Origin: a virus
Reading direction: 5' to 3' (one strand)
DNA: 42,259 nt
IMG/VR virus record: IMGVR_UViG_3300043567_001340
Coordinates: 1-42,259 of that record
Shown here piece after piece: positions 13,631 through 21,596 of this stretch (its first letter is position 1; the number at the start of each line of letters is the position of its first letter). The position numbers were made by a program, and so were the translations under genes. A model generated the notes under the pieces. That model made no database searches. It was not told the DNA's origin and saw nothing but the letters and a program-made list of their open reading frames with translations.

Positions 13631-15722
13631 AATCTTGTGTAAACGTTCCTTCAAAAAATCTGAATTTAGGGTTGTCGTAAATATCGACCGGTTTTGTTTT
13701 ATCGATTAAATAATATTTTCCAACATTATCTGTCATTTCCGCAGCATTAGTCAAAGAAGACATTGTCATAGTATTAGGTGGAGTTGTTAGAAACTTTTTA
13801 AAATCTACTAAATTTTCTTTAAGGTTTCCTGACATATATCTGAGCTCAGGATTTTCTTTTTCCTGTTTTCTAATTAGTTCGGCCGTTGCAGCATCTAATT
13901 CTTTTTCATTGTCCACCGGTAAACCTAGACTTCTAAGTTGTTTTTCCATATCCTCTCTTATGGGCTCGAAAGGTTCCAATGCCTCATCTTTCCAACGCTC
14001 AAATGGAATAACACTTTCCCCTTCACTTACAGACTTTTTAAGTGCACTGTATAACTCATCAATCCTTGTGGCCGGATTTAATAAAAGGTTCCACAACCCT
14101 TCTGGTATACCCTCTCCAAAACCTTCTTTTACGTCCCTAATGTAAGCTCTAAAAGGATAATTAGCTTTTACATTTTCAATCATACCATCCCATGTTGTTC
14201 TTTTTATTTCCGCAAATCTTTTGTTACATTCTGAGGGTGGGATAGGTTTACCATTCTCTTCTATGAGACCGACCTTACACAATTGCCTGTATCTTTCTAA
14301 TTCTTTGTTAAAATCATCTATAACAAAATAGTTTTGATAAATTGTTGCAAAATAGTTTTTTATCAAATTTTCTACTACAGGGACCCAAATCAAATAAATG
14401 AAGGCAAATTCTATTATTGTACCAGCTTTTGTAGTCCTCATACCTAATTCCATCATTTCGGCTTTGGTGAGGGGAGTTTTATAGAGAATTTCATTTTTTA
14501 ATCTAGGAATGAATTCAAAGAAATCTTGTTCTTTAAAAGATTTCATAATTCCACCTCGAGCTTTAGCATTTTTAATCGCTTGTAGGGTTGCACCAACAGC
14601 TGGAATTTTTTTCACATGAGCCTTGAGATAAGTCATGAAAATATAATCCATTTTTTTTGTCAAATATTCTGGCGGTGTCTCCAAGACCTTTTTAACTCCC
14701 GGGTTGTTTAAAAATACCTCCAATTCTTTCTTTGGAATTGCTGAATTCGTTACAAACCAATCTTGAATCATTTGTTTATATTGTTGTTCCATCATGCTCT
14801 TTCGTCCTCGTGATATTATTGCCCACATATTGTCCAAATTTTCCAATACATCAAAACTCATTTCCTCTCCTTGTGGGTCTAAGGTTTGTTGCTTCCTCAT
14901 AATTTCAGCAACTTGACCTTCAAGGTCGTCTACAATACTAGGAACTTCTATTTTCCATTTTTTTAACAATTTATTTGGTAATATTTCTGTTGCCCATGGT
15001 ACAAATTTATACCAAAGGTTTTTGAAATAATATGGTAACAGGGCATTACCAAGCGATTTGAGTTGTGCACCCGTTCCTGTTGTCCACCATGAGTTTGAAG
15101 CGGCACTAATTTTTCTACCAGCCACTTCTATTTCAGGTACATACTTTTTCAACTGTTGTACTAAATAATTTTCAATCAACTCAATAGAGCCGTCATCTAT
15201 ATTCAAAGGACGACGACCACCACTAGCAGTACCATCAGGAACTGTAAGAGTAGATAATTTATTTTTAATCCATTCTTCGGGAGTGTAATTTTCTGCGTTA
15301 GTGTCGATATAGTCTTGTGCGAATTCTTTCATCAATTGTGAAACAGTCTTCCCCTGACTTTTTGCTATATCTTGAATCGTTTTTTCTGCTAACGCTTGTA
15401 ATTCTTCATTACTTTGTACTATTTGTTTCAGAGTCAATCTTAAACCATCATCTGTAATGTCGGCAAATCTGAAATTTGGTTTGGAAACCAAACTTTTCAA
15501 TTCTTGAAATTCAGCATTCGCCAATTTTTTTAACGGTTTACCATTATGTGTAAGCTGATATATTGCACCCTTTTCCAAAGGCTCCGCGTTGGTAAAAATA
15601 CTTTTTAAAGCGGTAAGTAACGGTTTGGGCTGTTCTAAAAGTATAGGTAAATTATTTTCTACCCCCATTATTTCTTGGATTCTTTTGAGCTCAGTTATTA
15701 CTAATTTATCTTTACGTGTCAT
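13620..15722 (-). CDS. Large putative internal virion protein
   Basis: A 700-aa, mostly helical protein. The N-terminal 30 residues (LKRIQEIMGVENNLPILLEQ) end in LLE-Q, the shared prohead-protease-like pattern. One probable membrane segment lies near residues 430-450 (IIEFAFIYLIWVPVVENLI). The rest is charged helix with many Trp-Lys clusters and no catalytic motif that I recognise. Its ATG overlaps the stop of the preceding gene by 4 bases (ATGA). With its neighbours, which also carry membrane segments, it may be ejected with the DNA. No family recognised. Confidence 0.6.
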   Translation of the reverse strand: MTRKDKLVITELKRIQEIMGVENNLPILLEQPKPLLTALKSIFTNAEPLEKGAIYQLTHNGKPLKKLANAEFQELKSLVSKPNFRFADITDDGLRLTLKQIVQSNEELQALAEKTIQDIAKSQGKTVSQLMKEFAQDYIDTNAENYTPEEWIKNKLSTLTVPDGTASGGRRPLNIDDGSIELIENYLVQQLKKYVPEIEVAGRKISAASNSWWTTGTGAQLKSLGNALLPYYFKNLWYKFVPWATEILPNKLLKKWKIEVPSIVDDLEGQVAEIMRKQQTLDPQGEEMSFDVLENLDNMWAIISRGRKSMMEQQYKQMIQDWFVTNSAIPKKELEVFLNNPGVKKVLETPPEYLTKKMDYIFMTYLKAHVKKIPAVGATLQAIKNAKARGGIMKSFKEQDFFEFIPRLKNEILYKTPLTKAEMMELGMRTTKAGTIIEFAFIYLIWVPVVENLIKNYFATIYQNYFVIDDFNKELERYRQLCKVGLIEENGKPIPPSECNKRFAEIKRTTWDGMIENVKANYPFRAYIRDVKEGFGEGIPEGLWNLLLNPATRIDELYSALKKSVSEGESVIPFERWKDEALEPFEPIREDMEKQLRSLGLPVDNEKELDAATAELIRKQEKENPELRYMSGNLKENLVDFKKFLTTPPNTMTMSSLTNAAEMTDNVGKYYLIDKTKPVDIYDNPKFRFFEGTFTQDYAN

Positions 15723-17461
15723 TTTTTCTTTATTTTATAATATAAGTCACCATTTATAAATAGTGTCATGTCCACCTGTGATTCATCGTCCCATTCGTCC
15801 GCCATAACCCAACCTTCTTTTTTCAAAACCTCTAGTTCAGACTTCGACAATTTGATTTCTTGGTCTAATGTCATGAAATCTTCATACTTATACCCGTTTT
15901 TTTCAAAAATTTCTCTGACTTTGTTTTTGACAAAAAGTAAGTTGAGAGCTTCAGGTAAATTTTTCTTTGCGTTTGCGTTAATTTCTTGTTCGGTTCCTTT
16001 CCATTGCGGGTCGTTGATTACTTGTGATATATTTTCAGGTTTGTTAAAGAAATTCACCACCATTTCTTGTTTCAATTCCTCAGGAATGAATTCCCAAATT
16101 CCATCTAATTTATCTTTTTCTTCATCAGTAAGTTTTTCACTATCTACTGTGTTCAACTGAGACCCCCATTTATAATTCACCCCCGCAGCGGCAATAAAAG
16201 CGGTCGCTGCAGGTAAAAACATAGTTTTATACCAAATTCTGTCCCTTACAGGGATTTCCTTTATCAATTTTGGATATCTAACAAACATGTCGGCAAACTT
16301 GGCGTTTATTGCTTTGACAATATCTTTACCTCCACCACTTCCTTTTTTTATAAGTTCTTTGAATAAAACTTGGTCATTTCTAAAAAGATTATTTAAAACT
16401 TTTTGAGCTTCGGGGGATAAACTTTTCGTAAAATTTTTATATTGAGCGACTGAAGATTGAGCGGTTAAACCAGACCTAGCAAATTTTGTCTCTAACTCCT
16501 TTGCAATTTTTGGTGTGACCCCTTTTAATCCCTTGAAAAAATATAATCCAGGCAAAACAGCGAAAAACGCGGCCAATACGGCATCAACTTCTTCTCCTTT
16601 CTCAAAATTTCTCGTGGTATAAGCAGCACCTACACCGAGGGAAACAATCAAATCAATCCAAATAGAAGCTGCACAACCATTACACGCAGCGGTGGCCACT
16701 ACGGCAACCAAGAATTGTGCAAAATAAATTGCTCCCTCCCATTCATCTAAAATTTTTTCTGTTTCAGTTCTTGTATCTCTTTTTTCAGCATAAACAAAGG
16801 GCTGATTCTGTTCGTCGAAAAACCCTTTGAAACCGATAAAACTCGGCAGGTCTTTCTCAAGAAGTACACTATAACAAACGTAAGGTAAATAAGTTTTTTC
16901 AACTATATCCCCATCTTTGGTTACACTTTTAAGTTTGAATTGTTTAACCGAATTGGGAGGTATGATTTTTTGGAACTTTTCTATCAGGGTGTCCCTATTT
17001 ATTTTGTTTTTTGATTCAGGTGATAATTCATCTAAATACAAATCAACAGAACTCGCATAATCTTCATAAGTGGTAAAAAAAGAAATGTTTTTACTCGAAT
17101 CGGGTAGTAAAATCCAAGTAGCTTGATTATCTACGTCCTTGTCTATATCACAATTTATAGACGGTCTCTGATAAGCACAGAAATTTTTAGGTATGGCATC
17201 AAGACCTTTCAAACCGTACTTATTAGTACCCGGTAGAACAGCCTTATCAGGGAAGGCACAATCCTGAGGATAAACTTTTTTTACATCATTCACATCATTT
17301 GTCATAAATGGGGTAGGTGCACCAGGGGTACCCGCCCAAGCACCTCCAGCTTGCTCACTCAAAAATTTCAAATTTTCTGCCAAGGTTTTTTTTGAATCAT
17401 AATTCATCCTCAGAAGAATTGATTTCAAACTATCTTTAGGAGAAATATTTTTGTTTTTCAT
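15719..17461 (-). CDS. Putative internal virion protein with membrane segments
   Basis: A 580-aa protein. The first 36 residues form a helix ending LKFLSEQAGG (LSE-Q). Residues about 45-230 are a Cys-containing, strand-rich domain. Three hydrophobic segments follow: about 238-275 (FLVAVVATAACNGCAASIWI and onward), about 292-306 (VLAAFFAVLPGLYFF) and about 417-432 (FLPAATAFIAAAGVNY), then a charged helical tail. Such a soluble-plus-membrane layout suits a protein ejected into the envelope to form a DNA channel, as T7 internal core proteins do; this comparison is functional, not homology. It overlaps both neighbours by 4 bases. Confidence 0.6.
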   Translation of the reverse strand: MKNKNISPKDSLKSILLRMNYDSKKTLAENLKFLSEQAGGAWAGTPGAPTPFMTNDVNDVKKVYPQDCAFPDKAVLPGTNKYGLKGLDAIPKNFCAYQRPSINCDIDKDVDNQATWILLPDSSKNISFFTTYEDYASSVDLYLDELSPESKNKINRDTLIEKFQKIIPPNSVKQFKLKSVTKDGDIVEKTYLPYVCYSVLLEKDLPSFIGFKGFFDEQNQPFVYAEKRDTRTETEKILDEWEGAIYFAQFLVAVVATAACNGCAASIWIDLIVSLGVGAAYTTRNFEKGEEVDAVLAAFFAVLPGLYFFKGLKGVTPKIAKELETKFARSGLTAQSSVAQYKNFTKSLSPEAQKVLNNLFRNDQVLFKELIKKGSGGGKDIVKAINAKFADMFVRYPKLIKEIPVRDRIWYKTMFLPAATAFIAAAGVNYKWGSQLNTVDSEKLTDEEKDKLDGIWEFIPEELKQEMVVNFFNKPENISQVINDPQWKGTEQEINANAKKNLPEALNLLFVKNKVREIFEKNGYKYEDFMTLDQEIKLSKSELEVLKKEGWVMADEWDDESQVDMTLFINGDLYYKIKKK

Positions 17462-17721
17462 GCGGTTCCCAATTTATTTGCAACCCCCCTGGCAGGTCCT
17501 CCATGAATTTGAGCCCAAAACTGACCTTTCTTAGGTAAACTATTTGCAACCCCCCTTTTTGGACCACCAACAGTGTCTGCCCATTTGGAAGGATTATTAC
17601 CTTTTCCACCACCAGCACCTCCCGCTCCACCACCAGCTTCTTGTTCACCCATCTCTCGTTTTGAGGAATTTACTGTGTGTTTTTCGAAAAATTTTATCAG
17701 GTTTTCTACGTCTAAATTCAT
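17458..17721 (-). CDS. Small Gly-rich protein with a duplicated motif (putative virion protein)
   Basis: An 87-aa protein, first gene of the five-gene minus-strand operon. An N-terminal helix (MNLDVENLIKFFEKH) leads to EMGEQEAGGG, again an xGE-Q junction, then a Gly-rich linker. Two copies of an 18-20 residue unit follow: WADTVGGPKRGVANSL and WAQIHGGPARGVANKL. The start is supported by a TATTTATT box 3 bases upstream. The repeat may be a short adhesion or packaging motif; no family is recognised. Confidence 0.6.
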   Translation of the reverse strand: MNLDVENLIKFFEKHTVNSSKREMGEQEAGGGAGGAGGGKGNNPSKWADTVGGPKRGVANSLPKKGQFWAQIHGGPARGVANKLGTA

Positions 17722-17724
17722 TAA

Positions 17725-17732
17725 AATAAATA
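17725..17732 (-). promoter_or_regulatory. TATTTATT box (putative late promoter) of the virion operon
   Basis: Minus-strand TATTTATT three bases before the ATG at 17721; it would drive the five-gene operon 17721-10983. Confidence 0.5.
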
Positions 17733-17759
17733 CTTTGATTTCATCAAATTTGATTTCTA

Positions 17760-17767
17760 TATTTATA
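17760..17767 (+). promoter_or_regulatory. TATTTATA box of the lipoprotein gene
   Basis: Plus-strand TATTTATA two bases before the ATG at 17770. With so little space a transcript from it would be leaderless, or the box acts in another way. It lies back to back with the box at 17725. Confidence 0.4.
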
Positions 17768-17769
17768 GG

Positions 17770-18318
17770 ATGATTTTGAGAATACTAATACTATTTTTTT
17801 TAGTAAGTTTCACTTCCTGTGAGAAGTATGTAACAAATATTAGTACACTTACTCTAAGTGGTAAATACGTTGTGTCAAAACTTACCGTAATTCAAACCTC
17901 CCAACCAAACACCAAAGACACCACCTATCTTTCCGGCCAACTTTTCCACAATACAAGTTTACCAGACCCATTTGATTCAATTATAATAGATAATTTTTAT
18001 TTACATTTTGATTACGCAAGTATTAAAATGGTATGGCATAATAGAATACAAAATGGACAAAGAGACAGATGGGAATATGGGGAACAACCCGAAGAAATTT
18101 TTTATTCAAGGGTGCCTTGGAGTTACGATGCCTACACACTTGGAAAAATCCAATTTGATTATAAACCAAAAGATAGAGGTACTTACCACAGAATTTTATT
18201 CCAAGTGGATAGTGATTTGTTTGAAACCTTACAGTTATCAGGTTTAGATTTTGCCCCAAATGGGAAAGATGGTCCGCATTATAGACTTATAATTTCTTTA
18301 AACAGAGTAGGACCTTAG
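17770..18318 (+). CDS. Secreted lipoprotein, unknown
   Basis: A 182-aa protein with a signal peptide and lipobox: ILRILILFFLVSFTSC then EKY, with Cys17 as the lipidation site. The mature part looks like the small beta-sandwich lipoproteins common in Bacteroidota (GKYVVSKLTVIQTSQ, FYLHFDYASIKMVW, GKIQFDYKPKDRGTYH). It should sit in the outer or inner membrane of the infected cell. Possible roles include superinfection exclusion; there is no direct evidence. Its stop overlaps the stop of the convergent gene 18315-18617 by 4 bases. Confidence 0.75.
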   Translation: MILRILILFFLVSFTSCEKYVTNISTLTLSGKYVVSKLTVIQTSQPNTKDTTYLSGQLFHNTSLPDPFDSIIIDNFYLHFDYASIKMVWHNRIQNGQRDRWEYGEQPEEIFYSRVPWSYDAYTLGKIQFDYKPKDRGTYHRILFQVDSDLFETLQLSGLDFAPNGKDGPHYRLIISLNRVGP

Positions 18319-18617
18319 TAGAAATCTGCCTTAGGTAAATCTTGTGGATTTATTGTATAGTATTCGTTCAAAAATATAACAAGTTGGTCCTCATCTAGTT
18401 CAATTTTTTCGGATTCTCCTTCTTCCAAGTCTTCAAATTCATCATCGAAAAAATCAAAAGACTCAGTAACTAAATCAAATCCATAATCTTGCACGAAAGT
18501 GTAGTCAATATTATCGGTTCTTAGAACATCCTCATTATCCTCAATTGTTCTGAAAGATACTTCTAAAATATTTGCATCTGTATTCAAAAAATATGATACT
18601 ATCTCTTTGATTTCCAT
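18315..18617 (-). CDS. Unknown acidic protein
   Basis: A 100-aa very acidic protein (long Asp/Glu runs such as FFDDEFEDLEEGESE), with no Lys/Arg clusters. It might mimic DNA, as many small acidic phage proteins do, but that is inference from charge only. No promoter was recognised upstream. It is convergent with the lipoprotein gene. Confidence 0.6.
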   Translation of the reverse strand: MEIKEIVSYFLNTDANILEVSFRTIEDNEDVLRTDNIDYTFVQDYGFDLVTESFDFFDDEFEDLEEGESEKIELDEDQLVIFLNEYYTINPQDLPKADFY

Positions 18618-18735
18618 ATACCAACTAATTTATATACAAATATTTAAAAAGATAGTAAAAATCATATCCCACAAAAAAAATAATATTTTTTTTTCTCGAG
18701 TTTCTACCTATATTTTATTTAACAAATTTTATCAA

Positions 18736-19317
18736 ATGAGATTTAATTCACTAACAATAGATAACTTCTATGAAAATCCTCAAGAAGTTCGTGACTTCGC
18801 ACTAAAACAAGAATTCAAGGTTAGAGGAAATTATCCCGGTCAAAGAACAATTTCTTTTCTGAATGAACCTTTAAAAAATAAGTTCAGAGAGATTCTTTCT
18901 CCTTTTGCAGGTGATATTGTATGGTGGGGAGGTGAATATACCGGTTCATTCCAATATACAGTTGCTGCTGACCGTTCATGGATTCATGCTGATTCAACAA
19001 CAGATTGGGCAGCACTTATATATTTGACACCTGACGCTCCTCTTAGTTCAGGAACAGGTATTTTCAGACACAAAGCCACAGGTTGGCAACATTTCGACTA
19101 TAAAAGAGAGAATGAACCTGGTTATAAAGAGACCGCTCCTCCGGGCTCAGATTGTCAAGATTATACAAAATGGGAAATGGTTGACAGAATAGGTAATGTT
19201 TTCAATAGATGTGTAATGTACAGAGCCGACAATTACCACGTCTCTTTGGATTATTTCGGTAAAGACATGTATGATGGTAGATTATTCCAAGTGTTTTTCT
19301 TTAACACCGAACGTTAG
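18736..19317 (+). CDS. 2OG-Fe(II)-oxygenase-like protein (DUF6445-like)
   Basis: A 193-aa protein from the ATG at 18736; the longer open frame upstream (from 18607) is low-complexity and lacks a good start. It begins MRFNSLTIDNFYENPQEVR and has WIHADSTTDWAALIYLTP (metal-ligand HxD about residues 84-86), SGTGIFRHK, and RCVMYRADNYHVSLDYFG (second His). This is the layout of DUF6445-type proteins, seen in phages and bacteria and thought to adopt the oxygenase fold. Substrate unknown. A second oxygenase-like gene (19765) lies close by on the other strand. Its stop overlaps the convergent 19314 gene. Confidence 0.7.
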   Translation: MRFNSLTIDNFYENPQEVRDFALKQEFKVRGNYPGQRTISFLNEPLKNKFREILSPFAGDIVWWGGEYTGSFQYTVAADRSWIHADSTTDWAALIYLTPDAPLSSGTGIFRHKATGWQHFDYKRENEPGYKETAPPGSDCQDYTKWEMVDRIGNVFNRCVMYRADNYHVSLDYFGKDMYDGRLFQVFFFNTER

Positions 19318-19784
19318 TCTAATTTCAACTCCAAGTCCAAGACATACTTCAAATCTAAATCTGCAATAACTTGAATGAAACCCTCAGGGCAATAACAATA
19401 GTTTAAAGTACAACTCACTCGATTGTAATGGTTAAACGAAGAAAAAATGGGTGAATAAAATTGTCTACGATAAACATACTCAACGGGGTCAAAAATAGGT
19501 CGATAAAGTTTGTCCCCGTGTATATTTGTATCCATTAAAAAATCAATACTCTCTTCAGTGTACGATTCAAAGTAGGGTAAATCTAACTTATCGACGAATG
19601 GAATCATAGGGTTTGGATGTCCTGAATGATTTGTTTCGTCAAAATAAGAATAATACGCTAGTCTTGTTTTGTTCTGTTTTTTTTGGACAAAATGCCACAA
19701 ATAATGTTTGTGCTCTTTAGCTATTGTGGAAAAATCCTTTACGGTTACTTTTTCTCTTATCATTCTATCTGAAATTTGCACCAC
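19314..19784 (-). CDS. Unknown protein
   Basis: A 156-aa soluble protein rich in Tyr, His and Phe (HYLWHFVQKKQ, RLAYYSYFDETNHSGHPNP, RRQFYSPIFSSFNHYNR), with two late Cys in LNYCYCPEG. No family is recognised. Its start overlaps the end of the 2OG-Fe(II) oxygenase by 20 bases, so the two are translationally coupled and may act together. Convergent with 18736-19317. Confidence 0.6.
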   Translation of the reverse strand: MVQISDRMIREKVTVKDFSTIAKEHKHYLWHFVQKKQNKTRLAYYSYFDETNHSGHPNPMIPFVDKLDLPYFESYTEESIDFLMDTNIHGDKLYRPIFDPVEYVYRRQFYSPIFSSFNHYNRVSCTLNYCYCPEGFIQVIADLDLKYVLDLELKLD

Positions 19785-20358
19785 ACAACCATGTAACCAA
19801 GGAACGTCTGGTACCAGAGGTTAAAGGTTTTACCCTGTGTAAAAGAAATGAAGGAAAGAAACAAATCAAACCTAATTTTTTCGGTACTGTCAATAAATTT
19901 CCGCCCGGGTTCATTTCCAATTCACCACCTTCATATTCGCTTGGGTCTGATAGTTGAAGCACCACAGAAAGTTTTCTGTTAGAAATACCTGGGCCTAAGT
20001 CTGCATGCCAATCATAATGTCCACCATCACCATAATAAATTGTATACTGTAAACTATCATGATAACCCCAAATATCGAAATTCCACATTTCTCTGTTTGC
20101 AATTTTAGCTAAATCAGAGATTTTTTTATAAATCCAACTTGTTTCTGAATTATCTCCGAGCCAAGATATATCGCTAATTCTATATTCGTTTACTATATTC
20201 TTATCGTCAGATACGGTTGTACCTTTTTCTTTGGGAGCGTTATCTCCAATTTTTCTTATTTCAATTATTTCTTCAGGAGTAAATCCGTCTGTGAAATAAT
20301 AGTAATTCAAATGATTGGTATTATTTCTTTGGTCGGCTAAAAAATAGTTTGATGACAT
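19765..20358 (-). CDS. 2OG-Fe(II) oxygenase (prolyl-hydroxylase/PKHD type)
   Basis: A 197-aa protein from the ATG at 20358 (MSSNYFLADQRNN); the frame runs further upstream, but that part is AT-rich and unlike the family. The double-stranded beta-helix core is clear: YTIYYGDGGHYDWHADLG (metal ligands HxD), LSVVLQLSDPSEYEGGELE, then FFPSFLLHRVKPLTSGTRRS (distal His and 2-oxoglutarate Arg). PKHD-type enzymes hydroxylate proteins or small molecules using 2-oxoglutarate, oxygen and iron. Phages of marine bacteria often carry them, with unknown targets. It overlaps the 19314 gene by 20 bases. Confidence 0.85.
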   Translation of the reverse strand: MSSNYFLADQRNNTNHLNYYYFTDGFTPEEIIEIRKIGDNAPKEKGTTVSDDKNIVNEYRISDISWLGDNSETSWIYKKISDLAKIANREMWNFDIWGYHDSLQYTIYYGDGGHYDWHADLGPGISNRKLSVVLQLSDPSEYEGGELEMNPGGNLLTVPKKLGLICFFPSFLLHRVKPLTSGTRRSLVTWLCGANFR

Positions 20359-20426
20359 TTTTATAAATTTTTGTATATTAAAAATAGATACTTTTATCAA
20401 TAAACTCAATCTAATATTTTTTTATA

Positions 20427-21581
20427 TTGAAAAAAAAATCAATTATTGACTGTTGTTTCATATACGATGAAATTGACATGCTTAGATTCAGATTTTCGGA
20501 GTTATACGATTTTGTAGACTATTTCATAGTAGTTGAATCTAACCGTGATTTTGAAGGAGAAAAAAAAGATTTCAACTATCAGACGAAACAAATTTTTTTT
20601 CAAAATTGGTCAGACAAAATTATTTATTTGAAGTGTGACATTGAATCTCATCACAAAAATACTGATATTGAATTTCAAATTCCGAAAATTCAATCAGTAA
20701 TTTCCAATCAATTGAAAAGTATGAATTTAGACTATGAGGATTATATCCTTTTCTCTGAAGTGGATGAATTACCTCCTAAGTTTAATTTGAACGATTTTGA
20801 TAAAATTTTAACTTTTGAACCAATTGCATTTTTACAGAAAAACTTCATTTGTTCTACTGAGTATGTAAACAATGAAAACCATTTGGGAACATTTTGTTTC
20901 ACCTTTTCACAATTACTTAGAGACGATAAGATTATAGAAAATCTTTATTTCAACAAAAACGTAGTTTACTCTATACATTATAGAATAATTGAAGGGGGAT
21001 TTCATTTTTCAAAATTCGGTGACGAAAAATCAATTATTAAAAAAACTAAGTTGATTGAAAAAAAGGAAATAACCTTGGAGGATATAAATAATTTCAGAAA
21101 AACTTTGAGGTATTGGGATGATACTCATCCCTTTTTTAAAAACTACGAGGGCACATTACCTAAGAACATAATGATGATTCAAAATAATTTTTTTGAACCA
21201 ATTGAATCAAAAAAAAATTTAGTCATATTAAATTACAATCAGAATTTTTTAGATGTGTCGAATTTTTCGGAATATGACTTGGTTCTGAACTTTAATTTTA
21301 CCAAATCTTATGATTACCCTCATAAAGTTATTTTACCAAATAACCTAACTAATTTTAACATTTATATACCTGAAAAGAAATTTTACGAGTCATTGAAATT
21401 TGAATTAGAATTCGGACTGAATGAAATAAAAAATATTCTAACGAAATTAAATTGCCTAAATCAAGATATTTTCGAATTTTGTATTTTTGATGAAATTCTT
21501 CACAAAGATACATCAACCAAACTCACTTGGTTTGATATAAAAAATAATCGAATTTATGACTTATTAAAAAACCCCTCATAA
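20427..21581 (+). CDS. Glycosyltransferase, GT17-like
   Basis: A 384-aa protein. The N-terminal 215 residues follow the GT17 (beta-1,4-mannosyl-glycoprotein GlcNAc-transferase-like) pattern: IIDCCFIYDEIDMLRFRF, YFIVVESNRDFEGEKK and DYILFSEVDELPP, with the acidic E-D metal motif. The C-terminal 160 residues are AT-rich, Asn/Phe-rich and unrecognised. The family motif begins right after residue 4, so the TTG at 20427 is the likely start; the first ATG (residue 18) would cut the conserved strand. It may glycosylate host surface sugars or virion protein. No promoter was recognised. A terminator overlaps its stop. Confidence 0.75.
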   Translation: MKKKSIIDCCFIYDEIDMLRFRFSELYDFVDYFIVVESNRDFEGEKKDFNYQTKQIFFQNWSDKIIYLKCDIESHHKNTDIEFQIPKIQSVISNQLKSMNLDYEDYILFSEVDELPPKFNLNDFDKILTFEPIAFLQKNFICSTEYVNNENHLGTFCFTFSQLLRDDKIIENLYFNKNVVYSIHYRIIEGGFHFSKFGDEKSIIKKTKLIEKKEITLEDINNFRKTLRYWDDTHPFFKNYEGTLPKNIMMIQNNFFEPIESKKNLVILNYNQNFLDVSNFSEYDLVLNFNFTKSYDYPHKVILPNNLTNFNIYIPEKKFYESLKFELEFGLNEIKNILTKLNCLNQDIFEFCIFDEILHKDTSTKLTWFDIKNNRIYDLLKNPS

Positions 21582-21596
21582 GAGGGGTTTATTTAT
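21563..21596. terminator. Bidirectional terminator
   Basis: AAACCCCTC (21569-21577) pairs with GAGGGGTTT (21582-21590) around ATAA. On the minus strand six T follow, on the plus strand TTTATTTAT follows. It serves the convergent GT17-like gene, whose stop is in the loop, and the 21596-23323 gene. Confidence 0.85.

Noticed and set aside
17436-17648. Minus-strand ORF of 70 codons overlapping the 17458 gene
   Set aside because: Another frame of the Gly-rich repeat gene, without box or start context; the 17458 frame has the repeat and box.
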